DNA of 64,000 nucleotides, taken from Microbacterium terricola. Its GTDB lineage: Bacteria; Actinomycetota; Actinomycetes; Actinomycetales; Microbacteriaceae. The notes below the pieces were generated by a model. It made no database searches. It was not told where the DNA came from and was given only the letters and a program-made list of their open reading frames with translations. Numbering within the stretch: the first letter of the stretch is position 1; the number at the start of each line of letters is the position of its first letter. Both the position numbers and the translations under genes were made by a program. The DNA lies in assembly GCF_027943945.1 (NCBI RefSeq), contig NZ_AP027141.1:3100001-3164000 (forward strand). Reading direction: 5' to 3'. Positions 52,312-60,766 of the stretch are shown here, piece after piece.

Positions 52312-53478
52312 ATGACTGACCGCTCCCAGATGACCCGCACCTCCTCGGGGTTCTTCGTTTCGCAGGAGGCCCCGATCCACTCCGACAACCCGGTGCCGAC
52401 ACCCCAGGCGGCGCCTCCGGACATCCTCCGCTGCGCGTATATGGAGCTGGTCGTCACCGACCTCGCCGCCTCCCGCGTGTTCTACGTCGATGTGCTCGGG
52501 CTGCACGTCACCGAGGAGGACGACCAGGCGATCTACCTGCGCTCGACCGAGGAGTTCATCCACCACAACCTGGTGCTGCGCCTGGGCCCGGTCGCCGCCG
52601 TCGCCGCGTTCTCGTACCGGGTGCGCAGCGCCGAGGACCTCGACAGGGCGGTCGCGTTCTACACAGAACTCGGCTGCCGCGTCGAGCGTCGCGAGGACGG
52701 ATTCACCAAGGGCATCGGCGACTCGGTGCGCGTGATCGATCCGCTGGGCTTCCCGTATGAGTTCTTCTTCCAGACCGAGCACGTCGAGCGGCTCTCCTGG
52801 CGCTACGACCTCTATATCCCCGGGGAGCTGGTGCGACTCGACCACTTCAACCAGGTCACTCCCGACGTCCCGAGGGCGGTCGGCTTCATGCGGTCGCTCG
52901 GCTTCCGGGTGACGGAGGACATCCAGGACGAGGAGGGCACGGTCTACGCGGCGTGGATGCGCCGCAAGCCGACGGTGCACGACACCGCCATGACGGGCGG
53001 CGACGGGCCGCGCATGCATCACGTGTGCTTCGCGACCCACGAGAAGCACAACATCCTCGCCATCTGCGACAAGCTCGGCGCGCTCCGCCGCTCCGACGCC
53101 ATCGAGCGCGGACCCGGTCGGCACGGCGTGTCGAACGCCTTCTACCTGTATCTGCGCGACCCGGACGGGCACCGCGTCGAGATCTACACGCAGGACTACT
53201 ACACCGGCGACCCCGACAACCCGGTGGTCACGTGGGACGTGCACGACAATCAGCGCCGTGACTGGTGGGGAAACCCCGTGGTCCCGTCCTGGTACACGGA
53301 GGCGTCGCTCGTACTCGATCTCGACGGCAACCCGCAGCCCGTGCTCGCACGCACCGACACGTCCGAGATGGCCGTCACGATCGGCGCGGACGGCTTCTCG
53401 TACACTCGCCCCGACGAGGGCGAGGCGTCCATGCCCGAGTGGAAACAGGGTGAGTACAAGCTCGGCCATCAGCTCTGA
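52312..53478 (+). CDS. hpaD: 3,4-dihydroxyphenylacetate (homoprotocatechuate) 2,3-dioxygenase
   Basis: 388 residues of the type I extradiol (vicinal oxygen chelate) fold. The metal ligands H178, H237 and E290 and second-sphere W215, H223 and Y280 sit at a constant offset of 23 from H155, H214, E267, W192, H200 and Y257 of the Brevibacterium fuscum enzyme as I remember it. This makes the assignment unusually secure for a reading by eye. It opens the ring of homoprotocatechuate next to the hydroxyl pair using Fe(II) or Mn(II). The relatives in Arthrobacter use Mn and those in Brevibacterium Fe; the sequence does not tell which applies here. AAGGACGCTGAC precedes the ATG. Confidence 0.93.
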   Translation: MTDRSQMTRTSSGFFVSQEAPIHSDNPVPTPQAAPPDILRCAYMELVVTDLAASRVFYVDVLGLHVTEEDDQAIYLRSTEEFIHHNLVLRLGPVAAVAAFSYRVRSAEDLDRAVAFYTELGCRVERREDGFTKGIGDSVRVIDPLGFPYEFFFQTEHVERLSWRYDLYIPGELVRLDHFNQVTPDVPRAVGFMRSLGFRVTEDIQDEEGTVYAAWMRRKPTVHDTAMTGGDGPRMHHVCFATHEKHNILAICDKLGALRRSDAIERGPGRHGVSNAFYLYLRDPDGHRVEIYTQDYYTGDPDNPVVTWDVHDNQRRDWWGNPVVPSWYTEASLVLDLDGNPQPVLARTDTSEMAVTIGADGFSYTRPDEGEASMPEWKQGEYKLGHQL

Positions 53479-53509
53479 CCGTCCGACAGCGTGATCACGG
53501 AGGAATCGG

Positions 53510-54295
53510 ATGCTGCACCCAGACACCATCGCGGAGATCGCGGACGAGCTCGCCCGCGCCGACCGCACGCACAGCGTGATCCCCCGGATCACCGCCCGGT
53601 ACCCCGAGGCCACTGTCGAGGACTCCTATGCGATCCAGGGGGTCTGGCGCGACAGGAACATCGCGGCCGGGCGCACTCTTGTCGGCCGCAAGATCGGGCT
53701 CACGTCGAAGGCGATGCAGGACGCCACCGGCATCACCGAGCCGGACTACGGCGTCATGTTCGACGACACCGTCTACGCGAGCGGCGCGGAGATCCCCGTC
53801 GACCAGTTCTCCAATGTGCGCATCGAGGTCGAACTCGCGTTCGTGCTGAAGACGGCGCTTGCGGGGCCGGACTGCACGCTTGACGACGCACTCGCCGCGA
53901 TCGACTACGCCGTCCCTGCGCTCGAAGTCCTCAACTCGCACATCGAACTCGAGGGTCGAACGATCGTGGACACGATCTCCGACAACGCGGCCTACGGCGC
54001 CATGGTGCTCGGCGACGTACGAAGGCGGCCGGACGAGATAGACCTGCGCTGGGTCCCTGCACTCCTGTACCGCAACGGCGAGATCACCGAGACCGGCGTC
54101 GCCGCCGGTGTGCTGGATCATCCTGCTACCGGTGTCGCGTGGCTCGCCAACAAGTTCCACCAGCACGGCAGCAGACTGGAGGCCGGCGAGATCATCCTGG
54201 CTGGCTCGTTCACACGGCCGATGTGGGTCTCGCGTGGAGATGTCGTGCTGTGCGACTACGGACCGATGGGATCAATCACATGCCGCTTCGTCTGA
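53510..54295 (+). CDS. hpaH: 2-oxo-hept-4-ene-1,7-dioate hydratase
   Basis: 261 residues of the hydratase/decarboxylase branch of the FAH superfamily. Visible motifs: the SYAIQGVWRDRNIAAGR helix, VGRKIGLTSKAMQ, EVELAFVLK with metal-ligand glutamates, NSHIELEGRTIVDTISDNAAYG, and the C-terminal GEIILAGSFTRPM. It adds water to the dienoate after HpaG-type isomerisation. GGAGGAATCGG stands before the ATG. Its 3' end overlaps the aldolase gene by 16 bases. MhpD-like hydratases of other meta pathways look alike; the neighbouring hpaD and hpaE decide for HpaH. Confidence 0.88.
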   Translation: MLHPDTIAEIADELARADRTHSVIPRITARYPEATVEDSYAIQGVWRDRNIAAGRTLVGRKIGLTSKAMQDATGITEPDYGVMFDDTVYASGAEIPVDQFSNVRIEVELAFVLKTALAGPDCTLDDALAAIDYAVPALEVLNSHIELEGRTIVDTISDNAAYGAMVLGDVRRRPDEIDLRWVPALLYRNGEITETGVAAGVLDHPATGVAWLANKFHQHGSRLEAGEIILAGSFTRPMWVSRGDVVLCDYGPMGSITCRFV

Positions 54296-55083
54296 AGCCC
54301 ACCCTTCGTCACGATCTCACCGACGCTTCTCGTCCCTTGGCGGGTATCTGGGCGTGTTCCGGGTCCGCGCTCGTGGCCGAGATCTGTGCCGGTTCCGGGC
54401 TCGACTGGATGCTCATCGACATGGAGCACTCGCCGAACGGACTCGACTCCGTCCTCGCGCAGCTGCAAGCCGTCGCCGCCTATCCGATCACTCCCGTCGT
54501 GCGCGTGCCCATCGGTGACATCGTCACCATCAAGCAGGTGCTCGACCTCGGCGCGCAGACTCTCCTCGTGCCGATGGTGTCGACGGCCGCCGAGGCCCGA
54601 GCCATCGTGGAGGCCGTGCACTACCCGCCGCGAGGCCGGCGCGGCGTGGGGTCGGCACTGGCACGCTCGGCCCGATGGAATCGAGTGGACGATTACCTCG
54701 AGAACGCCGCGGACCACGTCTCGGTCTTCGTGCAGATCGAGACCGCAGAAGGCGTGGACAACGCGACGGCCATCGCCGCCGTCGACGGCATCGACGGCGT
54801 GTTCGTCGGGCCATCGGATCTCGCGGCGTCGATGGGCCTGCTGGGCGAGCAGTCCCATCCGGATGTGGTCGCATCCGTCCGGAAGGCGTTCGACGCGGTG
54901 CGAGCCACGGGCAAGCCCGTCGGCGTCAACGCCTTCGACCCGGCGGTCGCCGACGCCTACGCCGGGGCCGGAGCATCTTTCATCCTCGTCGGCGCGGACG
55001 TCGCGCTCCTCGCTCGGGGATCCGAGGCGCTCGCAAGCCGCTGGATCCACGAATCCGGCGAGGCCGGCCGCCCTTCCTACTGA
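54280..55083 (+). CDS. hpaI: 4-hydroxy-2-oxo-heptane-1,7-dioate aldolase (HpcH/HpaI family)
   Basis: 267 residues, a class II pyruvate aldolase barrel: LIDMEHSPNGLDS, the PVVRVP strand, FVQIETAEGVDNATAIAAVDGIDGVFVGPSDLAASMG with metal ligand glutamate and aspartate, and GADVALLARGS. It splits the hydrated product to pyruvate and succinate semialdehyde, ending the pathway. The start at 54280 lies within the last codons of hpaH (16-base overlap), the longer in-frame extension being non-coding. It is the last gene of the operon; 76 bases without clear terminator follow. Confidence 0.9.
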   Translation: MPLRLKPTLRHDLTDASRPLAGIWACSGSALVAEICAGSGLDWMLIDMEHSPNGLDSVLAQLQAVAAYPITPVVRVPIGDIVTIKQVLDLGAQTLLVPMVSTAAEARAIVEAVHYPPRGRRGVGSALARSARWNRVDDYLENAADHVSVFVQIETAEGVDNATAIAAVDGIDGVFVGPSDLAASMGLLGEQSHPDVVASVRKAFDAVRATGKPVGVNAFDPAVADAYAGAGASFILVGADVALLARGSEALASRWIHESGEAGRPSY

Positions 55084-55159
55084 GCACCCTGCGGGTCGGA
55101 CTCACCGCCGACATCAGCGGACCGCCCGGCTGAATCGCTCGCCCGGTACCATCGGCACG

Positions 55160-55726
55160 ATGTTGCGCTTCGACGACCCGCTCCCGGTCCGTCCGATGCG
55201 GGTTGTGGTCGCTGGAGTCTCGGGAGTCGGAAAGACCCATCTTGCGCGACGGATCGCGAGCCTCACCGGTGCCGCACATACCGAGATCGACGCCCTGTAT
55301 CACGGAGCAGGCTGGGTTCCCCGTGAGGAGTTCCTCGACGACGTCCGTGCGCTCGTCGCCGCGGAGTCGTGGACGACCGAGTGGCAGTACGCGACCGCGC
55401 GGCCTCTCCTCGCGGCCCGCGCCGACCTGCTGGTGTGGCTGGATCTGCCGTTTGCGACGGTGACGCTGCCTCGCGTGATCCGGCGCACCGTGCAGAGGCG
55501 GCTGCGGCGGGAGATCTTGTGGAACGGGAACGTGGAGCCCCCTCTGCGCACGATCCTGACCGACCGGGAGCACATCGTGCGATGGGCGGTTTCCACGCGG
55601 AACAAGTATCGAGCTCGCGTGCCGGCACTCGAACGTGATCACCCGCATCTGACAGTGGTGCGGCTGCAGTCGCGACGCCAGGTCGAAGCCTGGTTGAGCG
55701 GACCACTCACCGCAGCCGTCCGTTGA
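55160..55726 (+). CDS. P-loop NTPase, adenylate kinase/topology-modulation (FlaR)-like
   Basis: 188 residues. Walker A is GVSGVGKTH (about 18-26), preceded by RVVVAG; the rest shows the TEIDALYHGAGWVPREEF segment, a LLVWLDLPFATVTLPRVIRRTVQRR stretch and a WAVSTRNKYRAR segment common to proteins annotated as adenylate kinase-like or topology modulation protein. It would phosphorylate a small molecule or nucleotide; substrate unknown. It follows the hpa operon but shows no link to it. Confidence 0.7.
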   Translation: MLRFDDPLPVRPMRVVVAGVSGVGKTHLARRIASLTGAAHTEIDALYHGAGWVPREEFLDDVRALVAAESWTTEWQYATARPLLAARADLLVWLDLPFATVTLPRVIRRTVQRRLRREILWNGNVEPPLRTILTDREHIVRWAVSTRNKYRARVPALERDHPHLTVVRLQSRRQVEAWLSGPLTAAVR

Positions 55727-55738
55727 AGGACCGGCGTG

Positions 55739-55987
55739 ATGAGTGGGTACGATCGCGGAATGCTGCCCTCAACACCCGCCGCGGTCGAGCCCGGCATCTA
55801 CCAGCACTTCAAGGGCGCCCTCTACGAAGTGATCGGCACAGGGCGGCACAGCGAGACCGAGGAGGACCTCGTCTTCTACCGCAAGCTCTACGACGACTAC
55901 AGCTTCTGGGTGCGCCCCCTCGACATGTTCCTCGACTCCCTCAGCCGCGACGGCTACGAAGGACCACGATTCACCCGAATCGCCTGA
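55739..55987 (+). CDS. DUF1653 domain-containing protein
   Basis: 82 residues. The segment PGIYQHFKGALYEVIGTGRHSETEEDLVFYR and the WVRPLDMF turn are the DUF1653 pattern, a small beta-rich domain of unknown function. AAGGA precedes ATG 55739; ATG 55760 (MLPSTPA) is an alternative start. It is convergent with the TOPRIM gene. Confidence 0.8.
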   Translation: MSGYDRGMLPSTPAAVEPGIYQHFKGALYEVIGTGRHSETEEDLVFYRKLYDDYSFWVRPLDMFLDSLSRDGYEGPRFTRIA

Positions 55988-56011
55988 CGACGGGACCGAT
56001 TGCCACGCCCG

Positions 56012-56512
56012 CTATCGCACAGGAGGTGGTTGGACTGCGGCCGCTCGGATGAGCTCGGCGAGCGGCGGGGGTATCCGATCCAGGGGTACTGCCGCGGTGA
56101 GGAGGCGCGCGTATCGCAGCTTGTTTCCGCTCCTCCCCCCGAAGAAACGTGCCAGCTGCGCCTCGACGGGTCGGCCGCGTTGTGCTGGCTGGTTCTGCAG
56201 GCGCCGAAACGACTCATGCTCTCCCTGTTCGGCGATGACTGCCTCGACGGCGTCAGAACCGAGTGCCCGGACGAGCTCGCCCTCGAGATCCGGGTCGCAC
56301 ACGAAGACTCGTTCCATCACGCGTTCGAACTGCGCTCGCTCGTTGGCATCGACCAACCCGACGATGCTCTCACCTGGCAGTTCGGAGACGGCCCGGCGTA
56401 TCCCGCTCGCACCGCCGATAGTCACGATCCTCCCCAGCGCTATGCCCATGCGGGTGCTGAGGACTTCGAGGACGACGCGGTCGCTCTCACCCTCGACGAT
56501 GATGACCGTCAT
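56012..56512 (-). CDS. Stand-alone TOPRIM domain protein (OLD-nuclease-like)
   Basis: 166 residues. It opens with the TOPRIM motif IIVEGESD (glutamate 7), followed by IVGLVDANER near 50 where the DxD aspartates would stand, the layout of the C-terminal half of OLD-family nucleases. No ATPase domain is attached and no partner gene adjoins. GGGAGG precedes ATG 56512. Possible roles are nucleic-acid cleavage or nucleotidyl transfer; none is shown. Convergent with DUF1653 and divergent from a VOC protein. Confidence 0.7.
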   Translation of the reverse strand: MTVIIVEGESDRVVLEVLSTRMGIALGRIVTIGGASGIRRAVSELPGESIVGLVDANERAQFERVMERVFVCDPDLEGELVRALGSDAVEAVIAEQGEHESFRRLQNQPAQRGRPVEAQLARFFGGRSGNKLRYARLLTAAVPLDRIPPPLAELIRAAAVQPPPVR

Positions 56513-56590
56513 CGATCACGCCCTCCCCCGAGATGCGGATGCTGCTGGCCACCGCCGCGTGACGTCGGCGCTACCTGGTAGACCAGGGAC

Positions 56591-56941
56591 ATGCCAGAGC
56601 ACAATCGCATCGATCTCATCGAGTTTCCCATCGGCGGCAGCGGCGATCTGGCCGCGGCACGCGCGTTCTACGAAGCGGCATTCGCATGGCGGTTCACGGA
56701 CTACGGCGAGTACCTCGACACCTCTGACAGCGGGGTGACGGCGGGCTTCAATGCCGTCGACGATGGCGCCCGTCAGAGCGCACCGCTCGCAGTGCTGTAC
56801 GTGGACGACCTCGAGGCTGCGCGTGAACGGGTGACGGATGCCGGGGGCACCATTCGGCACGATATCTACGCGTTCCCCGGCGGCCGACGGTTCCACTTCG
56901 TCGATCCCGCGGGCAACGAGCTCGCCGTCTGGTCGCAGTAA
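56591..56941 (+). CDS. VOC family (glyoxalase/dioxygenase-fold) protein
   Basis: 116 residues with two beta-alpha-beta-beta-beta units: AAARAFYEAAFAWRF at the start and VLYVDDLEAARERVTDAGG, then FVDPAGNELAVW at the end. Single-domain VOC proteins can be isomerases, resistance proteins or ring-cleavage enzymes; this one keeps only the C-terminal glutamate of the metal site, so its activity is uncertain. No tie to the neighbours. Confidence 0.8.
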   Translation: MPEHNRIDLIEFPIGGSGDLAAARAFYEAAFAWRFTDYGEYLDTSDSGVTAGFNAVDDGARQSAPLAVLYVDDLEAARERVTDAGGTIRHDIYAFPGGRRFHFVDPAGNELAVWSQ

Positions 56942-57004
56942 CAACACACGCTGCCGACAGGCACGGCACCCTCACCCGAGCGGCGTGGCATGCGCCCTTG
57001 GCAC

Positions 57005-57313
57005 CTAGTCGACGGGAGTCGGTCGCGGCGCGCGTGAGGCGGACCTGGCTCCGGCTCGCATGCCCAGGAGGAAGCTCAGAGCGAGCAACCCGAGCCCGAG
57101 CAGACCCGCGCCGATCAGAGTGGGGCCCGACAGGATCACGAAGTTGCCGGGCATGATGAGCTCGTTCGAGAGCGGCGCGAACGAGCACCAACCGAACGAT
57201 GCCACCGAGCCCGCTCCGAACACCGTCGATGTCAGCGCCATCAGCAATCCGATCACTGACACCGCGCTTGCAGCGATGAGCCATACCGAGTTGCGACGCG
57301 CAGTCAGAGCCAT
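57005..57313 (-). CDS. Small membrane protein of unknown function
   Basis: 102 residues with two hydrophobic helices (about 10-32 and 57-80) joined by a loop holding one cysteine, and a basic, arginine-rich C-terminal tail. Start ATG 57313 has no clear RBS; an upstream GTG/ATG would lengthen it by 24 residues. I do not recognise a family. The hydropathy and end composition are what support it as a gene. Confidence 0.5.
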   Translation of the reverse strand: MALTARRNSVWLIAASAVSVIGLLMALTSTVFGAGSVASFGWCSFAPLSNELIMPGNFVILSGPTLIGAGLLGLGLLALSFLLGMRAGARSASRAPRPTPVD

Positions 57314-57408
57314 GAAGCGAAGATACAAGCTGGAGCCCTCCCGCCCGCCGACGACCGGCTGACGGGTTGGGCCGACCGCCGCCACGGCATGCTCAGTATC
57401 ATCGCGGG

Positions 57409-57813
57409 GTGAGCAACTTGCGCTTGGTCCGCGTGCCGTCGTTGGCCCATGCAGAGTACGCCGACGCGTCGATCGTCGGAGCGGGCAGCGAGGTCATCCT
57501 CCTGGCCGGCGTGTGCCAATTGGACGAGGACGGCGTCGTCGTCTCACCCGGAGATGTCGCGGCGCAGACCCGCGCGGCTCTGGAGAACATGGATGCTGTC
57601 CTTCGCCGGTGCGGGGCGGCCCTGGAAGACGTGGCCTTTCTCCGGATCCTCGTGGCGACCGACGAACCGAACGACCTCGGCCTCGCGTGGACGGTCGTAC
57701 GCGAGCACTTCGGCCGTCATGAGGTGCCGGCCACCTTGCAGGGGGTCTCCGTACTCGGATACCCCAACCAGCTGGTCGAGATCGAGCCCATCGCCACCAG
57801 ATCGCCGGGCTGA
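57409..57813 (+). CDS. RidA/YjgF family protein
   Basis: 134 residues. The ILLAGVCQLDEDG start, the TRAALENMDAVLRRCGAALEDV helix and the final PATLQGVSVLGYPNQLVEIEPIA strand are the RidA fold; the conserved catalytic arginine of true RidA enzymes (end of the strand before IE) is not in its usual context, so this is likely a RidA-subfamily member of other function. GTG 57409 with no clear RBS, perhaps leaderless. Confidence 0.75.
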   Translation: MSNLRLVRVPSLAHAEYADASIVGAGSEVILLAGVCQLDEDGVVVSPGDVAAQTRAALENMDAVLRRCGAALEDVAFLRILVATDEPNDLGLAWTVVREHFGRHEVPATLQGVSVLGYPNQLVEIEPIATRSPG

Positions 57814-57888
57814 CGCGGACCTCCACCGAGCAAGCGGGCGCTGCCGGACCCTTGTACGGCCCCGTGGAGGCGCCAGTATGCTCTGCCC

Positions 57889-58596
57889 ATGGCCCTGCTC
57901 CCACAGTCACGCGACGGTCGCACCGCCTTGCTGATCGTGGTGGGGGCTGCTGTCACGACAGTGACCCTGTGGGCCGGCTTCTTCAGCCTCACCGGATGGC
58001 TGGTCGATTCCGGCGACCGCGCCGCTCCCCGGGCTCAGAGCGACTTCTTCGCGAAGGCCGTCGACACAGCCGCTGACACAGATCAGTCGGCCACCGATTA
58101 TCCGACCGCGGCAGAGCTCGAAGCGGCCGCTGTCCGTGAGCCGCTCGTGAGGCAGCTGCTGCACCTGGCCGGTGACGAGGAATCCCAGCTCGTACACACC
58201 ATCGACGGAAAGCCGAACGGATACGCCTCATTGGTGATCGGCGCGCCCCTCTCGAACGAGGTGACTCTGCGCTGGAAGGGAGAGCTCCCGCCGTCGGTGC
58301 GGACATTCATCGCTGAACATCCCGAGGTGACCGTGCACCTCGTGGACGCGCCGCATTCCCTGGTGGAGATGAGCAACGCACGCGACAAGGTCACTCGCGA
58401 GCTCGACGCTCGACTGGGGGCAGCGGGGTCGCTTCTGGCAGTCGGACCGGACAAGTTCGGAACCGGGATATGGGTAATGATCAAGACCGACGACCCCGAA
58501 CTCACGGAAGCTGCCGCGCGCGAGACCCTCGCCGCCATCACATCGATTCCGGTCGTTGAGCTCGAGCTGACGGAGACCGGGGTCACCCTGTACTAG
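57889..58596 (+). CDS. Membrane-anchored protein of unknown function
   Basis: 235 residues: one N-terminal helix (about 13-37) followed by an extracytoplasmic region rich in acidic residues with no domain I recognise. Two alpha/beta stretches (about 80-160 and 165-235, the latter with TGIWVMIKTDDPELTE) look folded. It stands alone between the RidA and methyltransferase genes; no function is assigned. Confidence 0.6.
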   Translation: MALLPQSRDGRTALLIVVGAAVTTVTLWAGFFSLTGWLVDSGDRAAPRAQSDFFAKAVDTAADTDQSATDYPTAAELEAAAVREPLVRQLLHLAGDEESQLVHTIDGKPNGYASLVIGAPLSNEVTLRWKGELPPSVRTFIAEHPEVTVHLVDAPHSLVEMSNARDKVTRELDARLGAAGSLLAVGPDKFGTGIWVMIKTDDPELTEAAARETLAAITSIPVVELELTETGVTLY

Positions 58597-58647
58597 GCCG
58601 ACGAGGCGGCACACCATCGATCCGCACCCCGGTCGTAGGCTGTGCGC

Positions 58648-59400
58648 GTGCCGGATCCCATGCATTTCGAGGCGCACGCCGAGGACTACGCCCGCGCGCG
58701 GCCGCCCTACCCGGATGCGCTGTGGGACGATCTGCGGGATCTCGGGATGCTGACTCCCGGCCTTCGTGCTCTCGACCTGGGAGCGGGGACCGGGCAGGCG
58801 ACCAGCCGCTTGCTGGCAGCCGGATTGCGGGTGACGGCGGTGGAGCCCGGGCCCCAGTTGGCGGCGCAGATCCGGACCTCATTCCCGGAGGCACCGGTGA
58901 TCGTTTCGCGGGCCGAAGACCTGAGCCTTCCCGCGGGATCGTTCGATCTCGCGGTGGCCGCAACATCGATCCACTGGATGGACCTCGACGTCGTCCTCCC
59001 GAAGGTGCGGAGACTCCTTTCGCCCTCCGGAGTCCTGCTGGTCTGGCGCAACGTCTTCGGCGATCCCGACTTCCGCACCCCGTTCCGGGATCGGATAGTC
59101 CAGATCGTGGCGGAGCGGACGGCGCCCCCGCGCCCAGGACCAGACGCCCAGGACTGCGTCGCCACAGCGGCTGCACTCACCGAGACGGGTCTGTTCCGGG
59201 TCGTTGACACCTTCACGTACCGGTGGAGCATCGATCTCGACGAACACGAGGTTCGCGCGCTGTTCACGACCTTCAGCGACTGGTCGCTCGACGAGGTGGG
59301 CCGGGCGGCAGACGCGGTGAGGGAACTGGGCGGGACGGTTCTGGAGCACTACTCCTCGTGGTTGATCGTGCTGAGACCGACTGTGGCAGCCACGGCGTGA
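58648..59400 (+). CDS. Class I SAM-dependent methyltransferase
   Basis: 250 residues. Motif I is ALDLGAGTGQATSRLL (about 41-56), with an acidic residue ending beta 2 (TAVEPGP) and the post-motif FDLAVAATSIHWMD, typical of the methyltransferase 11/25 type. The substrate is unknown. Start GTG 58648 is a choice among 58642, 58648 and ATG 58660; no RBS discriminates. Confidence 0.82.
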   Translation: MPDPMHFEAHAEDYARARPPYPDALWDDLRDLGMLTPGLRALDLGAGTGQATSRLLAAGLRVTAVEPGPQLAAQIRTSFPEAPVIVSRAEDLSLPAGSFDLAVAATSIHWMDLDVVLPKVRRLLSPSGVLLVWRNVFGDPDFRTPFRDRIVQIVAERTAPPRPGPDAQDCVATAAALTETGLFRVVDTFTYRWSIDLDEHEVRALFTTFSDWSLDEVGRAADAVRELGGTVLEHYSSWLIVLRPTVAATA

Positions 59401-59493
59401 TGTGCAATAGCATCCCTCCACACGGTGGCCCCCCAGCTTCGGGCTCCTGGTCGCGTCTGCCGTTGACTCGGCAGCGCGCGTGAAGGGGACCTC

Positions 59494-60480
59494 GTGAGGG
59501 CGAACGCTGGTGGAAGGTGGGCGGTGATGGCCGCCCTTGCGGTCTCGGCGGGCATGCTGGCGGCGTGCGCAACGGGTGCCGAGCCTCCGGCGGATGCGTC
59601 GGGTCGGGAACTCGGGGCGAAGTATGGCGCCTGCACGTCACCGCCGGGTGAAGTGTCCTTCACGCCCACCGAGTACCTCGCCGCCACAGCCGATTGGCTC
59701 GCCGTCGCGAAGGTCGTGGATGCCGGCAGGTCTACCCGGGCGGAGGGGCAGACTCTGCCAGCGGTCATCCTCGATGACTCGGCGCACGAGCAGCGCGTGC
59801 AGATCCACACCTCGTTCTGGCCAGGCGTCGAGTGGACCCTCGCTCACGGCGGTCAGGTCTGGTTCGCGATGGCAGACCCCGACCTCTTTCCGGCCGACAT
59901 GGTCGACTACGTGCTGGCCGTCACACCCTCCGGAGAGGTGTTCTTCCCCGGATCGTGCATCGACGACAGGATCAGCATCCCGGTGCATGAAGCCCTCGGG
60001 GCGGACGCTGACGCGGTGCTTGCGCGGTTGCCGCGCGTCGAGCACGCGGACGTCCGTGCGCACCTCGGGTTGGCTCCGCTCGAGTCGGACGAGGAACAGC
60101 CGGTGATCCTCAACCCCCAAGACGCCGACCCTGCTCTGCTGGAGCGGCTGACTCCCATCGCCGTGCGCATTCACATCTCCGAACCGGTGGGGGACGGAAG
60201 CCTCACCATCTGCTCCCGGATCACGGAGGGCTGGAACGACTGCGCCCGCGCTGACGCGGACGCCGTCGACGGCACCATGATCAGCGGTTACATCGGCGAC
60301 GATCGGGTGATCGAATTCTGGTTGATGGACGACATCGCGGACACCAGCAAGCCGCTGGCCAAGCTCGGAACGGTCACCATGCCGGCAGACGCTGAGGTCC
60401 TCGATGTGCACATCGAGACCTCCGCCATCTCGGACGACGGCGAGGTCACCGGGTCGAATCTCGTCACACTCGCGGGATAG
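59494..60480 (+). CDS. Putative lipoprotein of unknown function
   Basis: 328 residues with an N-terminal signal and lipobox LAAC (cysteine about 25), preceded by GAAGGGG and GTG 59494. The mature part is acidic, with a single CGTS-like cysteine region (GACTSPPGEVSF) and no domain I know. Probably exposed on the outer face of the membrane. It may be an orphan actinobacterial lineage gene. Confidence 0.68.
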   Translation: MRANAGGRWAVMAALAVSAGMLAACATGAEPPADASGRELGAKYGACTSPPGEVSFTPTEYLAATADWLAVAKVVDAGRSTRAEGQTLPAVILDDSAHEQRVQIHTSFWPGVEWTLAHGGQVWFAMADPDLFPADMVDYVLAVTPSGEVFFPGSCIDDRISIPVHEALGADADAVLARLPRVEHADVRAHLGLAPLESDEEQPVILNPQDADPALLERLTPIAVRIHISEPVGDGSLTICSRITEGWNDCARADADAVDGTMISGYIGDDRVIEFWLMDDIADTSKPLAKLGTVTMPADAEVLDVHIETSAISDDGEVTGSNLVTLAG

Positions 60481-60538
60481 CGCGACGACATTGCGCCTCC
60501 CCTGTCTTGAGAAGGTCGGTCCCGCTAAGGTCGCGAAT

Positions 60539-60745
60539 GTGAAACGACTGTGGCCGCTCCTCCTCGTCGGCGTGATCCTGGCTGCGGTCGGGTTGGTGTG
60601 GACCCTCCAGGGTCTCAACGTGCTGGGCGGGTCCGCGATGAGCGGCTCCGCGCTGTGGGCAACGATCGGCCCGATCGTCCTCATCGCCGGGGTGGTCCTC
60701 GTCATCGTCGCGATCGTTGCTCGCCGCCGTCGCGGTACGCGCTGA
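60539..60745 (+). CDS. Small two-helix membrane protein
   Basis: 68 residues: KRLWPLLLVGVILAAVGLVWTLQG and a second helix IGPIVLIAGVVLVIVAIVA, ending in the positively charged RRRRGTR. It follows the inside-positive rule. GTG 60539 has AAGG ahead. The overlapping longer frame is not coding. Function unknown. Confidence 0.65.
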   Translation: MKRLWPLLLVGVILAAVGLVWTLQGLNVLGGSAMSGSALWATIGPIVLIAGVVLVIVAIVARRRRGTR

Positions 60746-60766
60746 GCCGAAGCCGACGATGCGCTG

